From Neocallimastix lanati (nom. inval.) (lineage: Eukaryota > Neocallimastigomycota > Neocallimastigomycetes > Neocallimastigales > Neocallimastigaceae), in NCBI GenBank assembly GCA_016946835.1, contig JACVTC010000086.1, positions 62,001 through 126,000 of the forward strand: a DNA stretch of 64,000 nucleotides, in the 5' to 3' direction. The translations under genes and the position numbers were made by a program. Below the pieces are notes generated by a model, which had not been told where the DNA came from, made no database searches, and was given only the letters and a program-made list of their open reading frames with translations. Shown here one piece after another: positions 1 to 12,000 of the stretch (within the stretch, counting starts at the first letter, position 1; every line of letters begins with the position of its first letter).

Positions 1-344
1 TAAAGTTCACCCAAAGAATCAGGTAAAGTTGTTAAGTCATCATTATTAATAATGCGAAGGTCCTCAATATTATTAAGTTGTTTAATATTTGGAATTTCGG
101 ATATTATACAACTTCTTATCTCTAATACTTTAAGATTATTAAATTTAGCTATAACCTCTATATCTTTATTATTTAACTCTAATTTAAATCTGTCGCTTCT
201 TCCATGATAGCAAACAAAACTCCTAATAATCCATAATATGAAATATTCAATAGTATCAATAATATTTTTTTATCAATATATTCAATATTTAATTTTTATT
301 ATTAAAATTTTTTATTCTTTTTTTTTCTTAAAATTTTATTTTAT

Positions 345-390
<46 letters not shown>

Positions 391-796
391 TGATAGCATA
401 ATATTATAAAAATTATCAAAACTTACAATTGGGAAATATCATCAAAAGTTGATATGCTTTCCAAAATTTCATCTAATTTTTCTGTTTTGAAATTGAATTC
501 TCTAAAATTTTTCAAATAAAATTTAATTAATTATTTAATAAATAAATACAAAAAGTAATCAATTTAAAAATTTTATTACTAATTCTTTTATATAATTTTT
601 ATTTATATAAAAAAAATTTTATATATACTAACACACAAATTCCATCATCAATTTCACTTTTTTCACAATTAATATTATAATCTTTAACGGCATTTTTAAT
701 TTTTTTACATTTTTGTCCAACTGTTTCGGTTGATACTTCTGAAATAAAAAATAAAATTAGAAAGCTTACAGCTTTCAATAAAGTCTCTAAAATCAT
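1..796 (-). CDS. Secreted leucine-rich-repeat protein, 5' part (cut by window edge)
   Basis: Three exons can be joined in frame on the minus strand: 796-633, 501-427 and 222-1. The introns are 632-502 (5' site GTTAGT, 3' site TTTTAG) and 426-223 (GTAAGT ... ATTAG). Exon 1 starts with ATG and encodes a clear signal peptide (MILETLLKAVSFLILFFISE), followed by a Cys-containing N-cap region. Exon 3 gives consecutive leucine-rich repeats, for example the phrases LKVLEIRSC, NIEDLRIINN and LTTLPDSLGEL, spaced about 23 residues apart. About 153 residues are visible and the frame is still open at base 1, so the C-terminus is missing. The protein is probably exported or displayed on the surface, where LRRs usually bind other proteins. 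Its ligand cannot be told. The second intron carries a 50-nt poly-T run on the plus strand (poly-A in the gene sense). Confidence 0.75.
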
Positions 797-1527
797 TCTT
801 TTTTAATTTATTTTTTTTTTTTAAAAAAAATGATATATACTATAAATATAATAATAAATGAAGCGAATATTTATATTAAAACTATTGAATAATCATAGAG
901 TTCTCTTTAAAACTCTAAAGTTAAGATGAAAATTAATAAATAAAATAAAATAAAATAAAAAAAAAGAAAATTGTAATATTTATATTGTTAATTGTGTTTA
1001 TTCATATATAAATTATTATTTTATTTTTAATGTAAAGCATTCCATAGAAAATAGATCCAATTTTTATTTATTCTATTCAATTCAAATATTCAAATTGTAT
1101 AATGATTAAAAAGATTACTATTAATTAAATTTAATTAAAATTTTTAAAATTTACAATAAATTTTATATTCAAAATAAAATAAATTAAATAAGATATATTG
1201 AAATAATAATTATAAAAATTATAATTCTTTAATATATTGATTCTATAAATATTAATATAAGTATATAAAATAGTTGATATAGATACCATTTCAATATATT
1301 TTAATAAATTATTAATATATCTATGTATACTATTAATTTATTCTTTTTTTTTTTTTAAAAAAAAAAATAAAGTTTTAAATTTAATTGTCTTTATTCCAAT
1401 TTATATAATTTATATAAATAATATAAATTGGAATAAAATAGAATATACGTATTACTTTATAAAAAACTAAATATTGCAATATAATCAATATAATATAGAG
1501 TTTATTTCAAATGATTTAAAGTGAAGA

Positions 1528-1559
<32 letters not shown>

Positions 1560-2206
1560 AATTCTTTTTTTTTTTTTTTGAGAATTCTTTTTTTTTTTTT
1601 TTTGAGAATTCTTTTAAATTATTTATATTGTATGACTTTATAGTCAATATTAGATGATTCATGAAAGAAGAGAATGATGAACTATTTATGACGATAGGCA
1701 ATAATTCTAATATTAAATTAAAATTAAAAATTCATTTTTCTTTAATTATTTCTTTAAAAAAAAAAAAAAAAAAAAATAAAATGAAATAAAATTTAATTAA
1801 TATAAAATATAAAATATATCTATTTTCTAAGTATTTCAACAATTATTTATACAGAAACTATTTATTTTCTATTGACAAAAATATCCTTTAAAAAATAAAA
1901 TAATTTTTTTAAAAATTTTTTTATGGCTAAAATAAATCATTTTAATCATCTTTTTATATAAAATAATAATTATAATAAAAAAAAAAGGTGTCTTTTTTTT
2001 TTTTTTTTAATTCTATTGAATATTTGTTAAATTATTTATAGATTATATTATTTATTTATTTTTTTTTATTTTTAAAGTAATATTTAATCAATTAATTGTT
2101 ATTGATGGAATATATAATAGCAATAAATTTATTTTTATTTTTATTTTGGAGAAGTACAGTTTATTATTATTTTATTACAAAATAAAAAAAAAAAAAAAAG
2201 AATTCT

Positions 2207-2237
<31 letters not shown>

Positions 2238-3066
2238 TTATTATTATTTTATCATAATTTTTAATTAAAAATAAAATTTTAATTGTTAAATTTTCAAATA
2301 TGTTGTTGAAGAAGAACAAAAAGAAAAGAAACGAAAAGAAAGAAAGAAAAAAGAATTTTCTTTATGGAAGAAGCTTCATTCCACCAATAAAAATTAAATT
2401 TTTATTGTTATTGTAGTATTTTTTAAGTTGAAATTAGGATTATGATTCAAAAATAATCCATCCTTTAATTAAATAATAATTATAATAATAAAATAATAGT
2501 TATTGATAATTTATTATAAATAATAATATAAAAATAGGCTAATTATATAGATTTATCTACATTCTTTTTTTATTTATTTATATATTTAATCCTTAACCGC
2601 CATTATTCATTCATAGAATACGATGAAAAATTAGATAATAAATAATAAAACTTATTAATTATTATTAATAAATGAATACTAAAATAAATAATGAATGTAA
2701 ATATTATATCTTACTTTTGATAAAAATAGAAAGAATATTATAATCTAATCTATCTAATCTAATTTATTATAATATAATATAATGTAATATAATATAATAT
2801 TATATAATATAATATAAATTAATATAATATAATATAATATAGTGATATAATTTATTACACCTAATAAATATTTGATTTTTATTTTTAATTTAAATGAAAT
2901 TTCTTGCCTAAATAAAATAAAAAAAAAAAATTTTTTTTATAATATAAATATACATAAAATTAATATATGTTATAATTAAGTCATTTATTATTAATAAATG
3001 ATGATATAATTCTTTACCTATTCAATAGACTAACTATTCCTATATTAAATATATTTTTTGTAATTA
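797..3066. other. Gene-free AT-rich DNA
   Basis: No convincing coding region was seen. The stretch holds long A or T runs (for example near 1530-1610, where three poly-T runs alternate with GAGAATTC, and 1755-1774), a TTA/ATT-rich patch near 2211-2250 and ATAAT/TATAAT repeats near 2760-2840. Short open frames here are made of homopolymer codons. Confidence 0.7.
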
Positions 3067-3067
3067 T

Positions 3068-4645
3068 TGTTTTTTTTATTTTATTTTATTTTATTTTATT
3101 TCATTTTATTTTATTTTATTTTATTCAATCTGTACTTTAATTATATTCATTATTCTACTATTTATTTTATTTTATTTTATTTTATTTTATTTTATTTTAT
3201 TTTATTTTATTTTATTTTATTTTATTTTATTTTATTTTATTTTATTTTATTTTATTTTATTTTATTTTATTTTATTTTATTTTATTTTATTTTATTTTAT
3301 TTTATTTTATTTTATTTTATTTTATTTTATTTTATTTTATTTTATTTTATTTTATTTTATTTTATTTTATTTTATTTTATTTTATTTCATTTTATTTTAT
3401 TTTATTTTATTCAATCTGTACTTTAATTATATTCATTATTCTACTATTTATTTTATTTTATTTTATTTTATTTTATTTTATTTTATTTTATTTTATTTTA
3501 TTTTATTTTATTTTATTTTATTTTATTTATTTTATTTTATTTTATTTTATTTTATTTTATTTTATTTTATTTTATTTTATTTTATTTTATTTTATTTTAT
3601 TTTATTTTATTTTATTTTATTTTATTTTATTTTATTTTATTTTATTTTATTTTATTTTATTTTATTTTATTTTATTTTATTTTATTTATTTTATTTTATT
3701 TTATTTTATTTTATTTTATTTTATTTTATTTTATTTTATTTTATTTTATTTTATTTTATTTTATTTTATTTTATTTTATTTTATTTTATTTTATTTTATT
3801 TTATTTTATTTTATTTTATTTATTTATTTTATTTTATTTTATTTTATTTTATTTTATTTTATTTTATTTTATTTTATTTTATTTTATTTTATTTTATTTT
3901 ATTTTATTTTATTTTATTTTATTTTATTTTATTTTATTTTATTTTATTTTATTTTATTTTATTTTATTTTATTTTATTTTATTTTATTTTATTTTATTTT
4001 ATTTTATTTTATTTTATTTTATTTTATTTTATTTTATTTTATTTTATTTTATTCAATCTGTACTTATATTTATATTTCAACTATTTATTTTATTTTATTT
4101 TATTCAATCTGTACTTATATTTATATACTACTATTTATTTTATTTTATTTTATTTTATTTTATTTTATTTTATTTTATTTTATTTTATTTTATTTTATTT
4201 TATTTTATTTTATTTTATTTCATTTCATTTTATTTTATTTTATTTTATTTTATTTTATTTTATTTTATTTTATTTTATTTTATTTTATTTTATTTTATTT
4301 TATTTTATTTTATTCAATCTGTACTTATATTTATATTTCAACTATTTATTTTATTTTATTTTATTCAATCTGTACTTATATTTATATACTACTATTTATT
4401 TTATTTTATTTTATTTTATTTTATTTTATTTTATTTTATTTTATTTTATTTTATTTTATTTTATTTTATTTTATTTCATTTCATTTTATTTTATTTTATT
4501 TTATTTTATTTTATTTTATTTTATTTTATTTTTATTAATACTTTATTCTTTTATATTACTTCACTATTTATTTTATTTTATTTTATTTTATTTTTATTAA
4601 TACTTTACTCTTTTATATTACTTCATTATTTATTTTATTTTATTT
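3068..4645. repeat. (TTTTA)n pentanucleotide array with spacer units
   Basis: About 1.6 kb of almost pure TTTTA repeats. They are broken by short non-random spacers that begin TCAATCTGTACTT and end with ACTACTATTTA (near 3123, 3410, 4053, 4104, 4314, 4365), and by a second spacer type with TTTTTATTAATACTTTA near 4528 and 4589. The same spacers, in reverse complement, occur in the arrays at 24.5, 30 and 31-32 kb. This is therefore one composite satellite-like family rather than independent microsatellites. Frames open across the array encode only Phe/Ile/Leu/Tyr strings and are not genes. Confidence 0.93.
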
Positions 4646-7423
4646 TTAAAAAAAATTATAACTACAGTTATAGAAAATAAAAAATAAACTATTAATTTTT
4701 TTTTTTTTTATCTTTTCTTTTTCATTTAAAATTAAATTCTACTACTATTTAAATTTTTGGATTTAAAAAGTTTAAGATATACAAATAAATATTCAATAAT
4801 TAAAAAATTAAAATTAAATAAAATAAAATAAAATTAAATTAAAAACTTATTTATAATATATATATAATATATATATAATATATTATTGTAAATTAGGTTT
4901 AAATGTATGATCTTTAATATATTTAATTTATTATAATCAAATATGTATGAATTCAATATTATTATATTTATCTCTTAGTAATAGTTTGTATAGAATCAGT
5001 AATTATGAATTAAGAATAATAGGAATAATGAATTAAGAATAGTTTCACATATATTATCATTATAATATATTTATATATATAATTTAATGTGGCTTATTCT
5101 TATAATATTTAAATATTTACATTATATATATTATCAATACATCACGTATTTCATATGTAAATTAATTTGTATTAAATAATTTATAATTTCTGACATGTAT
5201 ATAAACAAAAAAAAATTCATTCTCACCACCAATAATATTAATGTTTTTAATATTAATGTTTTTAATATTAATATTTTTATTTATTATTGTTCAAAGTTGT
5301 GGGATCAAGAAGATAATACGTATTATATATTTATTTAATATCTTTATTTATTTATTATAATTAATAATAATACACATATATAATTTTTATTTCTGAAAGA
5401 CCAGAAAAGACACAAAACAAAAACAATCATAAAATTTAATTAAACCATAAAAACTATATACAAATAAAGTTGTAATTAATGAGGCTTAGTATATATATTT
5501 TATGCATAATGCTCATATGATATTGCTAATAATGTGATATTCTTTATGTTGTAGCTGGTTTAATAAGTGTATTTGAGTTATTAATAATTTTTATTAATAT
5601 TTTATTATTTTATAATTACAATATTATTTCTACTAAAGAAAAACAAAAACAAGAATAAGAGTTAATATGAATTATACTGTAAAGTATTAATAATATATAA
5701 TTATTATAAATAAATATATATGTATAAATATAATAAATAAGAATATAATAATATTTTAATATGAATAATATATAAATAATATAAACTATTATATTATATA
5801 TATAAACTTTAATAATTATAAACTTTGATAATTTAAATTAAGTATAATTTAATATTTAAGAAATATATATACTAAATAAATATAATAAATAAGAATATAA
5901 TAATATTTTAATATGAATAATATATAAATAATATAAACTATTATATTATTTATATAAACTTTAATAATTATAAACTTTGATAATTTAAATTAAAAAGTAT
6001 AATTTAATACTTAATAAATATATATACTAATACTTAACAATTATCATAAATAAATAAATAAATTATTTTTTTATTATTAAATTATTTATTATTTATTAAT
6101 AATTAAAAAGAATTTTTTTACAAAAAAAAAAAAAAAAAATTGTACATAATAAACAAAAGAAAATACGTCAATTTTTTTAATAATTTCTTTGATAACACGA
6201 ATTCAGTGATATTAAAGAAGTTATATATAAATATTATAAAAAAAAAAAACTTTTTTATGAAATAATTAGACGTCATTTTATTATTTATTTTTTATTTATT
6301 TATTGACGAACATATTAATCTATTGAAAATAAAAATTATATTTAATTTAAATGATTAATCTATTATATAGAGTATGCATTATATTTGTTTAAATTTTTTT
6401 TTTTTTATATCTATTTAATAATTAAAAAAAAGGTAAAAAAAAAAGGTAAAAAAGAAAAAAATTTTTTTTATTATATGATATTGAATTAATATATATTTCA
6501 ATAGATAGGATTTACTTTATTATTTCCTTATATTTTCTGTTTTTAATACATATTATAATTTAACATATTATAATTTAACATATTATTATGTAATATATTA
6601 TAATTTAACAAAAATTATTAATTTATAATGTATATAATTTTAAGAATTTATTTATTATTAAATTAATAGATATTTGTTAGAAATAAGGTTTAATTATATA
6701 TGAATATTATTCTTGTTATTAAACAAAATAACATATATAAATTTTATGTATAAATGCTATAAATTGTTAAGAAATCAATTATTATATAAATTGTAATATT
6801 GCGCATGTATGACGTATATAAAACATTTATGTAATAATACATAAAATAAAATCGTGATATAATTAAAATTTATGTAGTAAAAAATATTATAAAAATAATT
6901 AAAAAATAATTATTAAAAAATAGTAAACTATAATAATAAATAAACAATAAAATATTAATAAAAATAATAAATAAAATTTGAAATTACAAAACTTAAAGTG
7001 TTTATTATAATAATTATTAAATAGTAATAAAATAAAATAAATAATTTAAATATATTTAATAATAGTTTTAAATATAATTAATATTAGTATATTAATAATA
7101 ATGTAATAGAATAGCATATAATGTAGCGTATAGCAATAAAGAAATACATTTATATAATAAAACATTATAATATATCTTGTTAAGGAGTCAATATAAGATA
7201 TGATGTGAACAAAACAAAATGTATTATTATTCAATTAAATTTTATTTATTATTTATTCATTTATTTATTTATTTATATGATTTAATAAAGTATTTAAAAG
7301 ACTCAAAATATTAATTTCATAAAAAAATTTTCTTTTTATATTTTACATACAAATTATTACTTAATCAAATATTATAAATATTTATAATACTTTAATGTAC
7401 AAAAGTTTAAATATTATGTTGAA
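4646..7423. other. Gene-free AT-rich DNA; lower end probably includes a copia LTR
   Basis: No gene was recognised. It contains a 152-bp tandem duplication (5726-6030, listed separately), short ATT/TAT repeats, and poly-A runs at 6122-6139 and near 6240. The upper end probably holds the 3' LTR of the copia relic, whose first base is at 7431 on the minus strand. The other LTR end could not be fixed. Confidence 0.6.
5726..6030. repeat. 152-bp tandem duplication
   Basis: Two adjacent copies start at 5726 and 5878. Both begin AAATATAATAAATAAGAATA and end with ATATATATACTAA near 5875 and 6030. Copies differ by a few substitutions and a 3-bp insertion. No coding sense was seen. Confidence 0.85.
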
Positions 7424-7441
7424 CTTTAACATTCCCCCTAT
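7424..7441 (-). promoter_or_regulatory. Polypurine tract and start of a Ty1/copia 3' LTR
   Basis: On the minus strand, downstream of the copia RNase H relic, the sequence reads ATAGGGGGAA followed at once by TGTTAAAG. A purine tract next to a TG-starting LTR is the usual 3' boundary of a copia element. It primes plus-strand DNA synthesis. The tract lies about 110 bases beyond the RNase H stop codon, across a poly-A run. Confidence 0.7.
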
Positions 7442-7477
7442 ATTAAGTATTATATAATATTTTAATTATTATATACA

Positions 7478-7528
<51 letters not shown>

Positions 7529-7551
7529 AATTATATACAATTAAAGAAATA

Positions 7552-9030
7552 TTATTCTTTGAAAATTAAATTTGTAAATTTTGTCATTTGTACTCCTGAG
7601 ATACTTTTCGTTAATGGATCAGCTAACATGTTTTCAGTATTAATGTATTCTAATTCAATTTCGTTTTTCATAATTTCTTCTTGAATAAACTTATATCTTA
7701 AGTCTATATGCTTACATCTTCTTTTAGAATTTGTATCTTGAGCAATTGCAATGCATGTTTTATTATCTACCATAATTTTAAATTTTATATCTTGATTAAA
7801 TATTTCTTTAAATAAATTTTTGAACCATAAAGCTTGTTTAGTACATTCAGTTAAACTAATAAATTCAGCTTCAGCAGTAGATAAAGTTACGTTTTTCTGT
7901 AACTGAGATTTCCATGAAATAGGCCTTTTTTCCAAGTAAATATATATATCCACTTGTAGATCTTCTGGTCTTTTCATCTTTAGCAAAACCTGAATCTGAG
8001 TATCCGATAAATTTATTATTTTTATTATAATGTATAGATTTATTTTTTGTACTTTTTAAATATTGTAAGATGCTCATTAAATTTTTATAATCAGATTCTG
8101 TTAGATTTTCACATATTCTTGAGACTTCACTTACAGAAAACATTATATCAGGCCTTGACTTTACAGCGATATATAGTAACGCACAAAGTAAAGATTTATA
8201 TTCTTTTGGATCTATTAAATTTGAATTATTTCTTTTATATTCTGTAATTTTCCTTACATGATGTTTTTATTTCTTTTGTTTTCTTCATATTATATTTTTC
8301 TATTATTTTATTAATATAATCTATCTGCTTTATTTTATAACCATCACTTGTTTTATAAATATTTATACCTATTATTTTAGTTGCATTAGAATTTTATATT
8401 TATTTTTTTAATTTGTCTACTGTATAGTTTATTTCATTTTTAATTCCTGTTATTAAAATATCATCTACATATAATGTTAGTAAACATGTTAATTTATAAT
8501 TTTTATTATATTTCCCAAAGAGACATTTGTCAGTTTTGTATTTTCTAAAACCTATACTTACTAAGTAATGTGATATTTCGTTATACCACATTCTTCCAGC
8601 TTGTTTTAAACCATAAAGAGCTTTTTTTAAGTAGCCAGAATTTATTAGTATTAAACTTTTTTATCACCATAAGGAATCTTTGTATAAATCTTTTCTTCCA
8701 AATCTGCATTCAAGTAAGCAGCTTTTATATCCAATTGTTTCAAATCCCAGTTGAACTTTGATGCAATAGCGACCGTAAGTCTTAGACTGTTGGGGAGTAT
8801 GTCTCTATAAAATCTTCTCCAGCAACTTGCTGACAACCAAGAGCCACTAATCTTGCCTTTTTCTTCTTATTATCCTTTTCGTCAAAAGACCCATTTAGTA
8901 CCGATTATATTTGCGTCAGCTGGTATGTTTTTTTACCACTTTCATAACATTGTTGTCGTACATATTTTTTAATTCGTCATCTATTGCTTCTTTCCATTCT
9001 TCACTTTCTGGTGAATTAATAGCTTGTTAA
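7552..9030 (-). pseudogene. Ty1/copia pol relic (reverse transcriptase - RNase H)
   Basis: Reading the minus strand from high to low coordinates gives the usual copia order. Near 9020-8900 is the linker phrase SPESEEWKEAIDDE. The reverse transcriptase phrase QLDIKAAYLNADLEEKIY is at about 8741-8688, and its catalytic YVDDILITG is near 8480-8454. Next come the RNase H entry GYSDSGFAKDEKTRRSTSGY and, in another frame, LSTAEAEF, KHIDLRYKFI and ENMLADPLTKS, ending at 7552. The frame shifts at least three times (near 8640-8700, between 8150 and 8400, and near 7950) and there are stops near 8890-8930, so no full polyprotein can be made. Gag, protease and integrase are not seen upstream, where a (TTA)n tract begins. 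The RT and RNase H motifs are diagnostic of copia rather than gypsy elements. Confidence 0.9.
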
Positions 9031-9278
9031 TACGTTGTTGGGATATTTGTTTTAATATTTAAAATTCTAAATCTTTTATTACTTTCTGATTGTAATTTTT
9101 CTTTTCTGGAAGTTAAATTTTCTTCATCTGAATCATCTGAATTATTGCTATGTGATCTTTTCTTGTTTATATATTTAAGTTTTCTTTCATTTAAAAATTC
9201 ATTATCAGATTCACTATCATATTCATTTTCTTCTATTTTAATAATTAATAATTTTATTACTATCATTATTATTGTCAT
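9027..9278 (-). pseudogene. Probable copia integrase-RT linker fragment
   Basis: An open minus-strand stretch encodes an acidic, Ser/Asn/Lys-rich low-complexity segment (for example ESDNEFLNERKLKY and NNSDDSDEENLTS). It stops just before the copia linker phrase at 9020. Copia polyproteins commonly have such a disordered linker between integrase and reverse transcriptase, so this is probably part of the same relic. The sequence alone is not diagnostic. Confidence 0.45.
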
Positions 9279-9543
9279 TATTATTATTATTATTATTTAT
9301 TATTTATTATTATTTATTATTATTATTTATTATTATTTATTATTTATTATTATTATTTATTATTTCATTATTTATTATTTCATTATTTATTATTTCATTA
9401 TTTATTATTTCATTATTTATTATTATTTATTATTATTATTTATTATTTATTATTATTTATTATTATTAATTATTATTTCATTATTTATTATTATTTATTA
9501 TTATTTATTATTATTAATTATTATTAATTATTATTAATTATTA
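9255..9543. repeat. (ATT)n-rich microsatellite
   Basis: About 290 bp of TTATTATTATT / TTTATTATTATT with interspersed TTTATTATTTCA units (9355-9415). It separates the copia relic from the first LTR of gypsy element 2. Open frames across it are low complexity. Confidence 0.9.
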
Positions 9544-9677
9544 TATTATTGCATTTTAAAAGTTAATAAATAAATAAATTAATAATAAAATAAATAATTA
9601 ATTTATATAATTTAAATAAATAACTAAATAAATAAAAAATAAATAGATAAAACTATAATAAATATATAAATTTAAAA

Positions 9678-10370
9678 AATAATAACTCTTGATTTCTCAA
9701 AGAGAACTCAAGAGCCTTATTTATACTTTTTGAAAAAATAAGGATAATTAAAAAAGTGTTATCTAATCTTAACAAATCTCTTATCTAGGAAAAGATTAGA
9801 TAGAAAAACCTAGATAAGCTTTTGATCGATATTCTATACATATCGATCATCGCATTAATTAAGTAAAACCAATTACTTCCATAAAGTAATTGGAAAAAAC
9901 CTTAATTAACTGATTGATTAATCTAATCTAACGATCGAAAATAAAAGAATAAGAATAAAAGATATTTCGACCATATAAATATGAATTTACATGGAAAACG
10001 ATATATAAATAATATTAAATTATGTATTAAACAAAATATAAGATACATTATAAAATACAGAATACATTATACAATACAGAGTAACGTTTTAGTTTCATAG
10101 TTTAACTAAATTACTAAACTAATAAATTTAATATCTAAATGAATGTTTAAATAAATTATTATTATTATTTAAATGAATAAAAATTATTTATCTAAATAAT
10201 TTTCTAATACTAAATTAAATAAATATTTAATATAATATTAAATAAATTATTAATTGTAATTAAGTGTACGAGAGTAATATGATCTAAATAAAGTTATATT
10301 ATTATAACTTTATTATAACTTAACTAAGAAAATATAATTATTTTGTTAAAAATAATTATAGATTCTTATA
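9678..10370 (-). repeat. 3' LTR of gypsy element 2
   Basis: It matches 21955-22643 over nearly 690 bp, from AATAACTCTTGATTTCTC to AATAATTATAGATTCTTA. Its pol-proximal end is TATAAG on the minus strand where the partner has TGTAAG, so the terminal dinucleotide has mutated. It contains several strong inverted repeats between 9776 and 9940. Confidence 0.88.
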
Positions 10371-10722
10371 TTGCTCCCTTTATGGTGATGGTTCCTTTAA
10401 TCCTTTGTCTCTTTCAGTATAAGGCTCCAACTGCGAGATATGAAATACCGGATGTAAATGAAGATTTTCTGGTAGTTCGAGCCGGTAGTTCATTCTTTCC
10501 CTCACTTCTATGATTTTAAATGGTCCGAGATACTGATTGGAAAGTATTTTTTGAAGGTTCATTAGTGAAATAATACCTTTTCAACCAAACCATGTCGTTA
10601 ATATGGAAAGTAGGGCCAGAAGCTTTCTTAGGGTCACCAAACTTTTTGAAATCGTCTTTAGCTTTAACAAGGTGCTTTTTAAGGGCATCAAAATGGGCGA
10701 ACCAATCCCTAGTAAGAACAGA
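10371..10722 (-). pseudogene. 3' end of element 2 pol (integrase C-terminus, GPY/F module)
   Basis: Minus-strand translation from 10722 gives a frame with DALKKHLVKAKDDFKKF and INDMVWLKRYYF. After a one-base shift near 10545 it continues as LSNQYLGPFKIIEV and HPVFHISQLEPY, with a stop near 10380. This is the GPY/F chromatin-interaction module that ends many gypsy integrases, and it aligns with the same module in element 1. No chromodomain follows. A purine tract (AAAGGGAGCAA) lies just before the 3' LTR. The frame joins that of 17920 onward when element 1 is set aside. Confidence 0.85.
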
Positions 10723-11346
10723 TGTAATGAATCCGTCAATAAAAAAAACAGATTATAACAATAAAAAAAACACTACAATTTAAACAAATAAAATTAAAGT
10801 AATTTCTTTTATTAATAAATTCTTTTATTAATTATAAACTTCTTTTATGTTATTAACTGTAAAATAGTTAATAACTAATACATCGATTAAATTAAGAAAA
10901 ATTACATGAATTTATATTTTTTCTTATTACGATATTAATATATGATGTTATTTAATAATATATATAAAACTATTTATTTATAAACAAAAGATTTTTTAAT
11001 TAATAATTTTTTATTATTTATTAATTTACTAAAACTAAAATTAATTTTTTAAACTCTTTATTTTATTTATTATTTTAATACTTATAATAATTTTAATTAT
11101 ATATTTAATATTGAAAAACTATTTTTATAAATATTAACTATTTAAGATTATTCCTAAATTAATATTTAACTATTTAAAACTAAACTAAATTAACTAAACT
11201 AATTAAAAAATATTTTCAATTAAAAAAATAATTAAATTTTATATCAATAAATTTTATATAAAAAAAATAATTCATATACATTAAATAAATTAATTGTACG
11301 AAAAATTAAGCTATTTAATGTATTAAAGATTTATTAAATCTTTACA
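10723..11346 (-). repeat. 3' LTR of gypsy element 1
   Basis: 624 bp, starting TGTAATGAATCCGTC and ending AAATCTTTACA on the plus strand. It is almost identical to 17296-17919. The four differences seen are CGATATT/CAATATT near 10930, AACTATTT/AACAATTT, CTAATTAA/CTAAATAA and TATATCAA/TATTTCAA in the second half. Such low divergence indicates a recent insertion. Confidence 0.96.
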
Positions 11347-11538
11347 ATCTCGCCCTTTAAGTCGAGCTCCTGCGAGACATACGATTTAGTCCATTTGCTG
11401 GTAGATCAATTACAAATGGTTGATATCTATGTCTAACATAGATTTCATTATCACTCAAAGTATTTTCTTCTATGTTTGTCCTATTCTTTTTGGTTCGACG
11501 ATAATATTCCTGAATCAATTGTTTATCATAAATTTGAT

Positions 11539-12000
11539 GCCATGTTGGTCCAGTCGGTTAGGACGATACAGGTCACTGTAGAGGGCGGGGTTCGAATCCT
11601 CGGCATGGCACCAAATAATCGGATGAGGTTTCTATCCTGGGATATCATGAGACCACACGTGATGTCCATAAGGCTTTCCCTCAGATGATTATTTCACCCA
11701 ACCCTGATACTACGCTTTGAATTGAAGCATAGACCTTGATGATTGTAAAATTTCCAATCGCCAATGATTACACCCACTAGGGAGGAGTTAATGGTTCCGT
11801 TCTGATGCTCGTGGTCATTAGAGATATATGTAGGAACGTTAGGAATGCATCTCCGGGCAGTGTGTAACGACGATTGAGAGCGGCGAAGCTGATACAGTAT
11901 GCCAATAACTCATCACCTTACAGTTAATTAATAACTGTATGGCCATATGGGAGATGGGTACCCATATGTGCAAGTCTATGTTTTTTTTTGTTTTTTTTTT
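11539..12000 (+). mobile_element. tRNA-derived SINE inserted in element 1
   Basis: A 462-bp insertion, much more GC-rich than its surroundings. Its first 75 bases fold as a tRNA: acceptor stem GCCATGT pairs with GCATGGC, the D-arm stem is GTCC/GGAC, and the T-arm contains GGTTCGAATCC. The tRNA part ends with A plus CCA at 11611-11613. The anticodon region contains GTC followed by AC, as in tRNA-Asp, but the loop seems one base short. An unrelated body of about 370 bp follows, then a T-rich tail (T9-G-T10) and the target duplication. It replaces the end of the element 1 Pol frame. SINEs are transcribed by RNA polymerase III and copied by LINE enzymes; no LINE is present in the window. A diverged second copy of the body lies at 23.84-24.12 kb. 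Confidence 0.92.
11546..11599 (+). promoter_or_regulatory. RNA polymerase III internal promoter (A and B boxes) of the SINE
   Basis: A box TGGTCCAGTCGG at 11546-11557 and a perfect B box GGTTCGAATCC at 11589-11599, 31 bp apart. Both match the tRNA-type pol III promoter consensus, so this SINE copy looks transcriptionally intact. Confidence 0.85.

Noticed and set aside
3067-4640. Long open frames of Phe/Ile/Leu/Tyr across the TTTTA array
   Set aside because: They are direct translations of a pentanucleotide repeat with no stop codon; there is no start context, domain or codon bias. The same applies to the frames at 24.4-25.0 kb.
10592-10783. Plus-strand open frame over the 3' end of element 2
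   Set aside because: It is antisense to the pol GPY/F region and runs into the LTR of element 1.
11539-11613. A functional tRNA-Asp gene
   Set aside because: The anticodon loop appears one base short, CCA is encoded, a non-tRNA body follows without a terminator, and target duplications bracket the whole 462 bp. It is the head of a SINE.
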